A program made the position numbers and the translations under genes. This document shows, piece by piece, positions 1 to 9,001 of a stretch of 41,145 nt of DNA. The notes under the pieces were generated by a model that was given only the letters and a program-made list of their open reading frames with translations, did not search any database and was not told the origin of the DNA. Position 1 is the stretch's first letter; each line of letters opens with the position of its first letter. This DNA is from Chitinispirillaceae bacterium (GTDB lineage Bacteria; Fibrobacterota; Chitinivibrionia; Chitinivibrionales; Chitinispirillaceae), in contig JAFGNB010000172.1 of assembly GCA_016927235.1 (NCBI GenBank), positions 1 through 41,145 of the forward strand, given 5' to 3'.

Positions 1-29
1 GGAGATTGCACCCCGCCGGAGCTTGCCGG

Positions 30-2402
30 GTGAAACGTCGCGGCATCGTCGTCACCGGCATGGGGGTCGTCTGCAGCGCCGGAGGAAACTGCAATGAATT
101 CGCCCGCACGCTCGAGCGGGGAGCGTCGGCGCTTACAATGCTGACAGACCCGCGCGTGGCGCATTACGGCGAAATCCATGCCGGCCTGGTCGCCGACGAT
201 GCGCCGGGTGATTCGCCGTTTCCCGACGAAGATCGTTACCTCAGGTTCGCCGATCGGGCGATGCGGGAAGCGATCGGTCATGCGCGGATCAATTTTGACG
301 GATGCGATCCCCGTTCGGGGCTCTTCATGGGGACCTGTTCGGGACCGATGCTGACCATCGAAAAAAGCTTCGATCCCGACGGCGGGCGCAGGGCGCTCGA
401 TCGCACACAATTACGGAGAAAACAGTACTACCATGCGGCGCGCCTGCTCGCCGAGGGCTATCGGATCGGAGGGCCGGTCTGCACCGTCACGACGGCGTGT
501 TCCGCCTTCTGCGCCGCGCTTGCCGCCGCCGTTGACCTTATCCGCGCGGGACTTCTCGATACCGCGCTGGTGGCCGGGGCGGATTCATTCAGCCTGACGA
601 CGCTGGCGGGATTTATCGGTCTGAAAGCCGTCAGCAACGCCCCCTGCGCCCCTTTTTCCCGGCCGGTCGGCCTCAATCTCGGCGAGGGCGCCGCTGCGGT
701 GGTGCTGGAGGAACTCGAACGGGCGCGAAAACGGGCCGCCCCGGCGGTCGCCTCGATCGAAGGGTATGGCCTGTCGAACGATGCGTTTCACAGCAGCATG
801 CCCGATCCCACGGGAAAGGGGGCTGCCGCGGCGATTGCCGGGGCGCTTGACGATGCAAAGGTCGCCGCCGGGGATATCGCGTACATCAATGCACACGGCA
901 CCGGCACCGAGGCGAACGACAAGGCGGAAACAAAGGCGATCAGGCGCGTCTTCGGGGAGGGGCGGTGCGTGCCGCCGGTCAGTTCGACCAAGGGGATGAC
1001 CGGCCACTGCCTCGGGGCGGCCGGCGGGATTGAAACGGTCGCCGCGCTGCTCTGCGCGCAGCGGGGAGTACTTCCTCATACGGTCAATTTCTCAGGCGGG
1101 CGCGACGGGTGTACGCTCGATTACATCGGCGAGAGGAACCGGCCATGGCGGGCCGGGAAGCGCTGGCTTAAAAACAGTTTCGCTTTCGGCGGCAACAATG
1201 CGAGCATCGTGATAAAAAACGGCGCGCCCGCCGCTTATGAAACCGAAAAGAACGGATGCATCGACGAACCGGTGGTCGTCTCGGCGGCCGGCGTCGTTTC
1301 CGCGGCGGGTGTCGCTCCGCTCGACCTTCCCGAGGGTTACTTTACTATTGCATCACCGCTCCGCGAGCGCACCATACCGCACCACGGGACATGGCGGGTC
1401 CGCGAAGTTCCTCCGTTGGGCAATTACGCCGTCGAGCGGCGTTTGCCGCTTCGAACCATGGACCGTGCGGGAATGCTCGCCGCGGTGGCATCGGCGCATG
1501 CGCTAAAAAACGGGCGGATTCCCGAGCGCCCGGCATCGCGCCGCGCCGTCGGTTTGTTCATGAATATCGCGCAGGGATCCTCGTGGGCGGAACGCGAGCA
1601 CATCGGGCGGCTGCTGAAAAACCGCTATCGTATCGACAAGATCAACGCCTTTCCGTCTATCGTTCCCAACGCGGTTACCGGTACGGTCGCACGCGCGCTG
1701 TCGCTGAGCGGATGCAGCAACACCTTCTGCAACGGTCCCGGCGCGGCGCTTTCGGGGCTGGTTCTCTCATGGGCGGCGGTGAAAAACGGACACGCCAAGG
1801 CGCTTCTTTGTGGAGCGGTGGACGACCTGACCGAAACGGGACTTTACGATTGCGTTGCAGCGGAACGTACGGGTGGGGGGCGGCCGGTACTGGGCGAAGG
1901 GGCGGTGACGCTGCTCCTCGAACCCCGGTCGCATGCAATGCAGCGTGACGTCGACTATCTGGGCGCCGTCGTCGATTGCGCGTTTGTCGAGGGCGGAGCG
2001 GGCGCGGGGTGCGGAAAGGCGGTGTCCGCCATGGCATCGCTTTGTGAGATCCACGGGATCGCCCCCGCCGAAACGATAGCGATCGGCGTACCGGGCGGCG
2101 GGCATGAGCTGTTTCACGCAATAAAAAATCGCTTCCCCGGATTTGTCCGCGTCGACCAGACGCCGATGACCGGCTGGATGCCGGCGTGTCAGCCCCTTTT
2201 CGATATGGTTGCGGCGCTGGTGCGGAGGAGGGTTGGCGGAAAAAAGTGCGAAAAGTATATTTTTATAATTTCAAGCTTGCCGCCGGGAAAGACGATTATT
2301 GTTCTCCTGGAAAAGAGTGGTGCACGAAAGAGCGAAACGGAGCATGACGGAAACACTACGGGTACTGATAGAGCGGCGCGCAGCGATAATCAACCGGTTT
2401 AA
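30..2402 (+). CDS. Fused beta-ketoacyl synthase / chain-length-factor-like protein
   Basis: Decarboxylating condensing enzyme of a type II fatty-acid or polyketide pathway (thiolase fold), about 790 aa. The N-terminal KS domain (about residues 1-405) has the full triad: Cys157 in TTACSAF, His289 in NAHGTGT, and Lys321/His326 in KGMTGH, plus the SFAFGGNN signature near 383-390. A second KS-fold domain (about 412-762) is degenerate. Its nucleophile region reads NTFCNGPGAAL, but both His motifs are gone (TGWMPACQ replaces TGHCLGAA). It therefore resembles a chain-length factor fused in cis. I chose GTG at 30 because GGAG lies 8 nt upstream and MKRRGIVVTGMG is the usual KS start; an in-frame TTG at 6 is poorly spaced. 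The last ~29 residues lie beyond the fold and overlap the downstream ACP gene. The operon may begin upstream of the window. Confidence 0.88.
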   Translation: MKRRGIVVTGMGVVCSAGGNCNEFARTLERGASALTMLTDPRVAHYGEIHAGLVADDAPGDSPFPDEDRYLRFADRAMREAIGHARINFDGCDPRSGLFMGTCSGPMLTIEKSFDPDGGRRALDRTQLRRKQYYHAARLLAEGYRIGGPVCTVTTACSAFCAALAAAVDLIRAGLLDTALVAGADSFSLTTLAGFIGLKAVSNAPCAPFSRPVGLNLGEGAAAVVLEELERARKRAAPAVASIEGYGLSNDAFHSSMPDPTGKGAAAAIAGALDDAKVAAGDIAYINAHGTGTEANDKAETKAIRRVFGEGRCVPPVSSTKGMTGHCLGAAGGIETVAALLCAQRGVLPHTVNFSGGRDGCTLDYIGERNRPWRAGKRWLKNSFAFGGNNASIVIKNGAPAAYETEKNGCIDEPVVVSAAGVVSAAGVAPLDLPEGYFTIASPLRERTIPHHGTWRVREVPPLGNYAVERRLPLRTMDRAGMLAAVASAHALKNGRIPERPASRRAVGLFMNIAQGSSWAEREHIGRLLKNRYRIDKINAFPSIVPNAVTGTVARALSLSGCSNTFCNGPGAALSGLVLSWAAVKNGHAKALLCGAVDDLTETGLYDCVAAERTGGGRPVLGEGAVTLLLEPRSHAMQRDVDYLGAVVDCAFVEGGAGAGCGKAVSAMASLCEIHGIAPAETIAIGVPGGGHELFHAIKNRFPGFVRVDQTPMTGWMPACQPLFDMVAALVRRRVGGKKCEKYIFIISSLPPGKTIIVLLEKSGARKSETEHDGNTTGTDRAARSDNQPV

Positions 2403-2631
2403 GGAAGATCTTATCCAGCGGCTCAATCTTCCTTACGAACCGCAGGATCTGCATGAGGATGTTTCGCTGCTGGGAGCGGGACTGGGACTCGATTCTCTTG
2501 ATGCGCTGGAAATCGTTCTCTGCGTCGAGAACTGTTTCGGGATAAAAATACCGGATCAGAACACGTCGATCCTTCGTTCGATCAACACCATCGTCGATTA
2601 TGTCATCGCCCGACAGGAGAAGCGGGGATGA
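2344..2631 (+). CDS. Acyl carrier protein
   Basis: Small acidic four-helix carrier protein of 95 aa that tethers acyl intermediates on a phosphopantetheine arm. The attachment motif is LGLDSLDALE with Ser51 as the modified residue, followed by the typical helix II/III pattern (VENCFGIKIPDQ...SINTIVDYV). The start ATG at 2344 lies inside the 3' end of the ketosynthase gene, with GGAG directly before it, so translational coupling is likely. An in-frame GTG at 2320 would add 8 residues. It presumably serves the ketosynthase, reductase and acyltransferase encoded beside it. Confidence 0.9.
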   Translation: MTETLRVLIERRAAIINRFKEDLIQRLNLPYEPQDLHEDVSLLGAGLGLDSLDALEIVLCVENCFGIKIPDQNTSILRSINTIVDYVIARQEKRG

Positions 2632-2635
2632 CCGG

Positions 2636-3736
2636 ATGAGAGTATCTCCGCTGAAGAACCGTTTCGTGCGGAACAACGCCTCATTTTCTGAACGGTACGG
2701 CATCGAAGTCGTCACACGGGTTCGCGACGCGCGCACCGAGTATGATGCCGTACGTGAAACGGTCGGAATCACCGATTTTTCGTTCATGCAGAAATTCCGT
2801 TTTCCCGAGGAGGCGGGGCTCGATCATCTCGACGGTTTGATGGCGGGGAATGTCGCGAAGATCCGTTTCGGCCGGGTGCTGCATACGTTTCTCCCCGACG
2901 ACGAGGGCATGCTTCTTGCCGATTGCTATATCGCAAACAGCGACGACGAGTTTATCGTGCTCTGCGAAAGCATTGCCGACGATGCCGACGTACGGCGGCG
3001 CTTTCTCGCAGGGGGAGGGCGCGACGGTGAAGATTGGACCGAGTCGCATGCGGTAATCGGCGTCGACGGCTACAAAGCATGGGAGGTCGTGCGGCAGCTC
3101 TTCGGTGCCGATATTCTCGGACTGCCCTATCTTTCGATCGAACGGTATCTTTTCAACGATATTCCGGTGCGTGTGCTGCGATGCGGCAAGACGTCGGAAT
3201 TCGGGTATCTCATTGTTGCGCCGCAGGAGCTCGCCGGCGCGCTGTTCGATACGGTAATGACCATCGCACAAAGTCTCAACGGCTCGCTCTGCGGAACCGC
3301 CGTCCACAACGATCTGCGGCTGGAGGGGAGATTCTTCAATATTTTCGCCGAGGGCAGGGAGGTGCGCGACCCGCTGGCGCTGGGGCTTCAATGGATGATC
3401 GATTTTGAAAAAGAGCGGTTTATCGGCAGGGATGCGCTGGTAGCGCGGCGTTCGGCCGGGGTGCGGAAGAAGATCATCGGCATCCGGGCGCCGGATTCCG
3501 TGACGTTCGAAACGGGAAAGACGCTGTTCGACGGCGATACGGAGGTGGGGGCCGTTAAGGCCGCCTGCTATTCATACCAGCTTAACGCTTCTCTGGGGTT
3601 GGCGTTGTTCGAGAGCGACGTCGCATACGCCGGACTGCCCTTTCATTACGGATCACCCTCCGGCCAGGTAGTACAGTCCATTTCCATGCCGCCGATCATG
3701 CCGAAGAGCCTGACGGTCAAACTTGATGAGCTGTAA
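2636..3736 (+). CDS. GcvT/T-protein-like (aminomethyltransferase-fold) protein
   Basis: 366-aa protein of the GcvT/YgfZ/DmdA folate-binding fold. Family-like segments occur in order: EYDAVRETVGITDFS near the N-terminus (the 'R..VG..D.S' block), LADCYIANSDDEFIV in the middle, SEFGYLIVAP (the T-protein 'TGE.GYE' region) and MIDFEKERFIGRDAL (the 'dK..fIG..aL' block), then a C-terminal barrel. Family members move one-carbon units to or from tetrahydrofolate (glycine cleavage, DMSP demethylation) or act in Fe-S maintenance. The substrate here is unknown. The gene starts 4 nt after the ACP stop; GGGG is 8 nt before ATG 2636. No gcvH or gcvP is nearby, so a glycine-cleavage role is unlikely. An accessory one-carbon step in the acyl pathway is an inference from context. 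Confidence 0.72.
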   Translation: MRVSPLKNRFVRNNASFSERYGIEVVTRVRDARTEYDAVRETVGITDFSFMQKFRFPEEAGLDHLDGLMAGNVAKIRFGRVLHTFLPDDEGMLLADCYIANSDDEFIVLCESIADDADVRRRFLAGGGRDGEDWTESHAVIGVDGYKAWEVVRQLFGADILGLPYLSIERYLFNDIPVRVLRCGKTSEFGYLIVAPQELAGALFDTVMTIAQSLNGSLCGTAVHNDLRLEGRFFNIFAEGREVRDPLALGLQWMIDFEKERFIGRDALVARRSAGVRKKIIGIRAPDSVTFETGKTLFDGDTEVGAVKAACYSYQLNASLGLALFESDVAYAGLPFHYGSPSGQVVQSISMPPIMPKSLTVKLDEL

Positions 3737-3854
3737 GGGGCGCAACCTTTTTTCACGAAACAACGATTTCCATGGCACCAGGGCCGGCGGAGCGGCATGA
3801 ATTATTGCATTTTAAATCGCGGCGAGAGGGCGCTATAGTCGCTGAGGGCTGATA

Positions 3855-4595
3855 ATGGAACAATTTTCCGGCAAAACGGTCATTGTTACGGGAGGCTCAC
3901 GCGGTATCGGCAGGGCAATCGTCGCCGCGTTTGCCGCGGAGGGCGCATGCGTCTATTTCACCTATCACCGCCACAAGGAGGCGGCCGACACAACAGCGGC
4001 GGAAACGGGAGCGCGCCCGGTACTCTGCGAACAATCCGACGAGCCTGCAATCGTCGCCGTGGTCGATGACATCACCGCGGCAAGTGGCGCGGTCGACATT
4101 CTGGTCAACAATGCCGGCATCGTTGCCGATCAGTTTTTGATGATGATGCCCCGTGAAACATGGTCAAAGGTAATCGATACCAATTGCGGCGGCGCTTTCC
4201 TGTGGACCAAGGCGGTGTCGCGCTGTATGCTGAATGCGAAACGGGGCGCTATCGTCAATATTGCATCCGTTTCGGGGATGGTGGGAACCGCGGGGCAGGC
4301 GAACTACGCCGCTTCAAAGGGTGCGATAATCGCTTTTTCCCGTTCCTGCGCAGCGGAATTCGGTCCGAAAGGAATACGGGTCAATAGTGTCGTGCCGGGG
4401 TTTATCGATACCGATATGACCGCACGGATGCCCCGTTCCATCAAGCGGCAAAGCCTTGAGAGGATTTTACTCCGCCGCTTTGGTACCGCTGCCGAGGTGG
4501 CCGCCGTCGTAACGTTTATCGCGTCCGACAAAGCTTCCTATATCGCAGGACAAACGGTTGTCGTCGACGGCGGTTTGACGGGAACGGTCGTTTGA
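3855..4595 (+). CDS. fabG: 3-oxoacyl-ACP reductase (FabG-type SDR)
   Basis: NADPH-dependent short-chain dehydrogenase/reductase of 246 aa that reduces 3-ketoacyl-ACP to 3-hydroxyacyl-ACP. All classical SDR landmarks are present: TGGSRGIG (12-19) for cofactor binding, NNAG (85-88), and the catalytic set Asn110, Ser138, Tyr151, Lys155 in YAASK, followed by the VPGFIDTDM loop. Length and motifs match FabG. The gene lies 118 nt after the GcvT-like gene and its stop overlaps the start of the acyltransferase (TGATG), so the two are translationally coupled. A GAGGG sequence precedes the ATG. Since it sits in a secondary KS/ACP operon, it may be a pathway-specific paralogue rather than the housekeeping FabG. 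Confidence 0.9.
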   Translation: MEQFSGKTVIVTGGSRGIGRAIVAAFAAEGACVYFTYHRHKEAADTTAAETGARPVLCEQSDEPAIVAVVDDITAASGAVDILVNNAGIVADQFLMMMPRETWSKVIDTNCGGAFLWTKAVSRCMLNAKRGAIVNIASVSGMVGTAGQANYAASKGAIIAFSRSCAAEFGPKGIRVNSVVPGFIDTDMTARMPRSIKRQSLERILLRRFGTAAEVAAVVTFIASDKASYIAGQTVVVDGGLTGTVV

Positions 4596-5536
4596 TGGGA
4601 AAAAGGGCCTTTCTCTTTCCTGGTCAGGGATCTCAGGAAACCGGCATGGGGAGCGACCTGCTGCGTCACGACCCCTTCACCCGTGCGCTCTTCGTTGACG
4701 CATCCGACACCGTTCATGAGGATCTCGAAAAGCTCTGTCTGCACGGGCCGGTTCGGCAATTGATGCATGCGCGTTTTCTACAGCCGGCACTGGTGTCGGT
4801 TTGTCTGGGGTATTGGCATCGTCTGGTTGAAAACGGCATTCGACCGGATGTCGTACTCGGTCATTCGCTGGGGGAGATCACCTCGCTGGCTGCGGCGGGA
4901 ATCGTTGCCCCGGAGGTGTGCCTGCAGATTGCAATCAAACGAGGCGAGTTGATGGATAGCGTCGCTCGCAACTGCAAAGGCGGGATGCTGGCGATTCTGT
5001 TCGTACCGCTTGCAACGGTTCAGCGGCTGATCGCCGAAATCGGGGAGGGGCGCATTGTCCTTGCGAATGATAATGCGCCCGAACAGGTGGTGGTATCAGG
5101 TGAGTCCCTTTTCCTCGATCGCATCGCGGCGCATATCGCCCGTGAGAAACTCGGAAAATGCCGCAGGGTGGAGGTTGTCGGGCCGTGGCACAGCCCGTTC
5201 ATGGATGCTTCGCGTGCTGTTTTTGAAACGTGGGTTGCATCGATTCCGTTTTCAGTGCCGAACGTGCCGGTTGTTTTTAATGCCACGGCGGCTCCGGAAC
5301 GGGATCCGTTGATCATCAAACAGTTGATATCCGGTCAACTGAACCGACCGGTATTCTGGCGGAAGTGTATGGAAAGCCTTAAAGCCATCGGCGTGGACAC
5401 CCTCTATGAAATCGGGCCGCAACGTGTATTGTCGGGACTTGCACGGATTAACGGTTTTAGAAAGGGGACGGCGATCCACACCGTATCCGGCCTTCGTGAC
5501 ATCGATCGGGTAACGGTACTGGCGCTCGTTGAATGA
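4595..5536 (+). CDS. fabD: Malonyl-CoA:ACP transacylase (FabD-type)
   Basis: 313-aa acyltransferase that loads malonyl (or another acyl) groups from CoA onto the carrier protein. PGQGSQ lies at 9-14, the nucleophile Ser91 is in GHSLGE, and the catalytic His is in WHSPFM near residue 200. The oxyanion/substrate region follows the FabD pattern. The start ATG at 4595 shares its A with the fabG stop codon. It is the last gene of the operon; a hairpin with a T-run follows at 5604-5636. No dehydratase, enoyl reductase or FabH is encoded here, so those steps must come from elsewhere or from genes upstream of the window. Confidence 0.9.
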   Translation: MGKRAFLFPGQGSQETGMGSDLLRHDPFTRALFVDASDTVHEDLEKLCLHGPVRQLMHARFLQPALVSVCLGYWHRLVENGIRPDVVLGHSLGEITSLAAAGIVAPEVCLQIAIKRGELMDSVARNCKGGMLAILFVPLATVQRLIAEIGEGRIVLANDNAPEQVVVSGESLFLDRIAAHIAREKLGKCRRVEVVGPWHSPFMDASRAVFETWVASIPFSVPNVPVVFNATAAPERDPLIIKQLISGQLNRPVFWRKCMESLKAIGVDTLYEIGPQRVLSGLARINGFRKGTAIHTVSGLRDIDRVTVLALVE

Positions 5537-5603
5537 TCCGCCGTATCCGGTTGAAAACGGCCGCATTTAATCTGACAACGTACTGAGTTTGCAGTATATT
5601 ACA

Positions 5604-5636
5604 GGTATGGTGTGGAACAATCATACCATTTTTTTT
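5604..5636 (+). terminator. Putative intrinsic terminator after fabD
   Basis: GGTATG (5604-5609) pairs with CATACC (5622-5627) around a 12-nt loop and is followed by a run of eight T. It lies 67 nt after the acyltransferase stop. The stem is short and AT-rich, so efficiency may be modest. Confidence 0.5.
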
Positions 5637-5742
5637 CGGTGAGGAGGTTGAAATAGGCTACTTGCGTCTATTATTTTGCTCCAACACCGGGTATGTTACG
5701 TGGGGGGCTCTCATTCAGGCCAATCAAAGGAGGCTGCTTGCT

Positions 5743-6960
5743 ATGAAGAAGATGCATATCGCGTGTCTCGCATTACTGCTGGGTTCCGTTGTCGCCTCGT
5801 CCGAGGAGTGGCTTAACGGAAAGGTCACCGATGCGTTCGGTGATCCGATTGTCGGCGCGTTGCTCTGGTTTTCCACCAATGAAGCGACGGCGGTGACCGA
5901 CTCGTCGGGAGAGTACCGGTTTGATTCGGCCTCGATAAATCCCGTCCGTCTCACCCGGCAGCGATGGGAAGCGACCGGCCCCTCTCTATCCCGGAATTCA
6001 ATCTCGTTCACGGTCGCCGGACAACCCGCGGCAATCCGACTTGAAATCATGGATCTCGCGGGCAGATGCGTTGACGGGGTCCTAAATGAGCGGCTCTCGC
6101 CTGGCAGTTACTCGTTCGCGCTGCCTGCCGGCGGGCTGCCCGTGGCAATGTATGTCATTTCTTTACAAATAAACGACCGCCGTTTCACCTGGCGGGCGCT
6201 TGGGCGGGAGAACGGTACGCTGCAGAGCGGCGTGCAGTCGCCGGCGGCGGCATCGCCGAACCACCGCCGTACGGCGGAGGAGGAGCCGGAGGATGAGTCG
6301 CTCGATGATACGCTCCATTGTACATGTGAAAAGTACTTCAGGCGGGACACGGCGATCACCTCGTATGAAGGGACGATCGACTTCGAGATGTCGTCCATTC
6401 TTCCCAAAGGGCCGTACGTCAAAGTTTTGGGTGGCGACACCGTCCAACATGCATTTCAGGAATCGGAAATATGGCTCAAGTACTGGACTCCGGACAGTTT
6501 CTTCGTATATCTTGAGTATGATACCAGTTTATCGTATTTATCGCCTCCGACAAATACCAATGAGGATATGTATTACAACCCTTCTTTCACCCTGCTGCCG
6601 TATCGTATAGGAATGTACGATGGAACTGCCGACACGACCGCGCACCGCCTGATCGTTCTCTTCGATTCGTCAAAGACGGATGAGGATGCGCCGGTCATCA
6701 CGCTTGATCCCGAGACGGTCGAGCTGACCAAAGGTACCTTCTTCGATCTCAAGGAGGGGCTGACCATTACCGAAGAGGGCGATACGAACATCGATTTTAC
6801 GCAATGGGTCAACATTACCGATGATATCAGAACCACCGAAGAGCGGCAGATTTATCGGATAAACTTCAATGTGCCGGGTACCTACACCGTCACCTACCGG
6901 GTCATGGACACGCATATGAACATGGCGGAAAAGCAAAGAACGATCGTCGTCACCAAATAA
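5743..6960 (+). CDS. Secreted modular protein with CarboxypepD_reg-like and DUF5011-like Ig domains
   Basis: 405-aa exported protein of unknown function. A signal peptide covers about residues 1-20 (MKKMHIACLALLLGSVVAS). Next comes a carboxypeptidase-regulatory-like beta domain (WLNGKVTDAFGDPIVGA...TDSSGEYRFD). It is followed by a segment like FlgD/type-A sorting modules (IRLEIMDLAGRCV...LSPGSYSFALPAGGLPVAMYVISL), here in the middle rather than at the C-terminus. After an acidic linker and a ~100-aa region, the last ~90 residues read like a DUF5011/Ig fold (VELTKGTFFDLKEGLTI...VPGTYTVTYRVMDTHMN). The start was chosen at ATG 5743 because AAAGGAGG is 9 nt upstream and the signal peptide begins there. 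It stands alone between two terminators. A cell-surface or adhesive role is plausible; no catalytic motif is seen. Confidence 0.7.
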   Translation: MKKMHIACLALLLGSVVASSEEWLNGKVTDAFGDPIVGALLWFSTNEATAVTDSSGEYRFDSASINPVRLTRQRWEATGPSLSRNSISFTVAGQPAAIRLEIMDLAGRCVDGVLNERLSPGSYSFALPAGGLPVAMYVISLQINDRRFTWRALGRENGTLQSGVQSPAAASPNHRRTAEEEPEDESLDDTLHCTCEKYFRRDTAITSYEGTIDFEMSSILPKGPYVKVLGGDTVQHAFQESEIWLKYWTPDSFFVYLEYDTSLSYLSPPTNTNEDMYYNPSFTLLPYRIGMYDGTADTTAHRLIVLFDSSKTDEDAPVITLDPETVELTKGTFFDLKEGLTITEEGDTNIDFTQWVNITDDIRTTEERQIYRINFNVPGTYTVTYRVMDTHMNMAEKQRTIVVTK

Positions 6961-7002
6961 GGGGCGGTCCCGTCGCATCAGTCCGATACTCTTTTTCAAT
7001 AC

Positions 7003-7033
7003 AACGGCGTCCGGTGGTCCGGGCGCCGTTTCT
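7003..7033 (+). terminator. Intrinsic terminator after the secreted modular protein
   Basis: AACGGCG (7003-7009) pairs with CGCCGTT (7024-7030), and an inner CCGG/CCGG pair extends the stem around a TGGT loop; TTTCT follows. It lies about 43 nt after the stop codon. It separates the secreted protein from purD. Confidence 0.62.
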
Positions 7034-7161
7034 ACAAGGGCTGCCTTTTGGAAAGCTGCCGTCGCCGCGAACGGTCAACCGACCCTTCGATATTGCGTAC
7101 AACCGCTTCGGGAGCTATTTTTCCACCGGTTATTCTGTAACTCCGTTGCCGGAGGTTTATC

Positions 7162-8529
7162 GTGGAAGAGTGTATGAATTCCGTCCTTATCGTCGGGAGC
7201 GGCGGACGGGAGCATGCGTTACTGAAAGCGTTTCTGAGGTCGGACCGGCCGCTCTGCATGTTCGCCTATCCGGGCAATCCCGGAATGGAGCGTGACGGAT
7301 GCATGCTGGCGGATACGCCGATCGGTTCGTGGGAGGAGCTGGCGGACTGGGCAGTGGAAAACAGAATCGATCTGACGGTAATAGGGCCCGAGGCGCCGCT
7401 GGTCGACGGCATCGCGGATCTTTTCAATGAAAGGGGGCTGACGGTTTTCGGGCCCTCGCGCGAGGCTGCTGCTATCGAGGGAAGCAAGGCGTTCTCAAAG
7501 GAACTCATGAAAAAATACGGAATTCCGACCGCCGACTTCTCGATTTTTTCTCAAAAAAGCGACGCATGGGAATATATCAAGAAAAAGGGCGCGCCGGTCG
7601 TCGTCAAGGCGAGCGGCCTTGCGGGCGGAAAGGGCGCGACCGTATGCGATACGCTTCCTGAGGCGGAAAACGCCCTTTCGGCGATCTTTGATAAGAATGC
7701 ATTCGGGGAAGCTGGAAACACCGTTATTATTGAAGAAAAAATGAGCGGTGAAGAGATTTCGGTTTTTGTCGTTACCGATGGACGATCATACCGGATATTG
7801 CCCGTTTCGCAGGATCATAAAGCAGTTGGCGATGGAGATACCGGCCCGAATACCGGAGGAATGGGTGCGTATGCTCCGGCGCCTGTCGCAACAGCGGAGT
7901 TGATGCAACAGGTTGAGCGTGAAATTATAGCGCCCACGTTAAACGCAATGGAGACAGAAGGGAGACGGTATCGCGGACTGCTCTACTGCGGGCTGATGGT
8001 AACGCCGCAAGGGCCAAAAGTAGTTGAATTCAACTGCCGGTTCGGCGATCCCGAGACCCAGGCGGTATTGCCGCTGGTTACCGGTGACTGGTTTGAGCTG
8101 TTTCGCTCCGCCGCCGCGGGAAAACTCTCGGCAACGCAATGGAAGCTTTATCCGGGCTTCGGCGTGGCGGTGGTGCTGGCGTCAAAGGGGTATCCGAAAG
8201 GTTATGAAAAGGGCATGGTAATCAACGGCCTTGATGAAGCGGAGCATGCGCTCGGCAACCTCGATATCTACCATAGCGGGACCGCCGTCGACGAGCAGGG
8301 GAGGATAGTCGCCAATGGCGGCAGAGTGCTTGCCGTCAGCGCATGGGCGGAGACGCTGTCCGACGCGATCGCGTACGCGTACGAAGGGGCCGCAGCCATC
8401 TCATTTGATAATATGTTCTTCCGCAGGGATATCGGCGCGAAGGGTCTGGCGCGGCTCAACGGGCGGGAGTCCTCCTGCAGGCGTACCCTGAAGAAGCAGC
8501 GGGCCGCCACACCACCGAACGCGAAATAG
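7162..8529 (+). CDS. purD: Phosphoribosylamine-glycine ligase
   Basis: ATP-grasp ligase of de novo purine synthesis that joins glycine to 5-phosphoribosylamine to give GAR. The N-terminus carries the family signature [13 protein letters not shown]. The ATP-grasp core includes [27 protein letters not shown] and a metal-binding [11 protein letters not shown] segment, with a typical C-terminal domain. About 455 aa, slightly longer than the usual ~430 because of a Lys/Arg-rich tail. GTG 7162 has GGAGG 6 nt upstream. ATG 7174 (MNSVLIVG) is the more family-typical N-terminus and has only a weak GGAAGAG, so the start is uncertain by four residues. It leads a purD-purE-tsaC cluster. Confidence 0.95.
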   Translation: MEECMNSVLIVGSGGREHALLKAFLRSDRPLCMFAYPGNPGMERDGCMLADTPIGSWEELADWAVENRIDLTVIGPEAPLVDGIADLFNERGLTVFGPSREAAAIEGSKAFSKELMKKYGIPTADFSIFSQKSDAWEYIKKKGAPVVVKASGLAGGKGATVCDTLPEAENALSAIFDKNAFGEAGNTVIIEEKMSGEEISVFVVTDGRSYRILPVSQDHKAVGDGDTGPNTGGMGAYAPAPVATAELMQQVEREIIAPTLNAMETEGRRYRGLLYCGLMVTPQGPKVVEFNCRFGDPETQAVLPLVTGDWFELFRSAAAGKLSATQWKLYPGFGVAVVLASKGYPKGYEKGMVINGLDEAEHALGNLDIYHSGTAVDEQGRIVANGGRVLAVSAWAETLSDAIAYAYEGAAAISFDNMFFRRDIGAKGLARLNGRESSCRRTLKKQRAATPPNAK

Positions 8530-8542
8530 AAAAGGGTCCGGA

Positions 8543-9001
8543 ATGTTGAAAGTCGCGATAGTCATGGGCTCCGAATCGGATATGCCGGTCGCCGAGAAGG
8601 CTGCCGAAACCTTGAAGAAGTTCGACGTCGAGTATGCGGTCAGGATTATTTCCGCGCATCGCATGCCGAATAAACTCCGTACCTTTGCTCTTACTGTTTC
8701 CGACGAAGGTTTCGGCGTCATTATCGCCATCGCCGGACTGGCGGCCCATCTGCCCGGCGTCATCGCCGGCATGACGCTGCTGCCGGTTATCGGCGTCCCC
8801 GCCGCGACGGGACCGCTCTCGGGGAGAGACGCGCTGCTCTCCATAGTTCAGATGCCCCCGGGAATACCGGTCGCCTGCGTGGGCATCGGAAATGCGGGAA
8901 ACGCCGCGCTGCTTGCCGTTCAAATGTTAAGTCTTGCAGAACCGGCGCTCGTTGAAAAAATGCGCGCGTATCGCCTGAAATTCGGCGACGATGCCGCCTG
9001 A
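8543..9001 (+). CDS. purE: N5-carboxyaminoimidazole ribonucleotide mutase
   Basis: 152-aa PurE, which converts N5-CAIR to CAIR in purine biosynthesis. Conserved segments are [11 protein letters not shown] (phosphate binding), ISAHRMP (catalytic His) and a modified [13 protein letters not shown] loop, then [30 protein letters not shown]. The SAHR form points to class I (mutase) rather than the AIR-carboxylase class. It starts 14 nt after purD with AAGGG upstream of ATG, and its 3' end overlaps the next gene by 11 nt. No purK partner is visible in the window. Confidence 0.95.
   Translation: MLKVAIVMGSESDMPVAEKAAETLKKFDVEYAVRIISAHRMPNKLRTFALTVSDEGFGVIIAIAGLAAHLPGVIAGMTLLPVIGVPAATGPLSGRDALLSIVQMPPGIPVACVGIGNAGNAALLAVQMLSLAEPALVEKMRAYRLKFGDDAA

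Noticed and set aside
2300-2402. Frameshift at the end of the ketosynthase gene
   Set aside because: The last strand of the KS fold is completed before the overlap, so the extra tail is best explained as plain gene overlap with the ACP.
3804-3838. TTGCAT ... TATAGT as a promoter for fabG
   Set aside because: The spacer is about 23 nt, too long for a sigma-70 promoter; the gene is more likely read from the operon.
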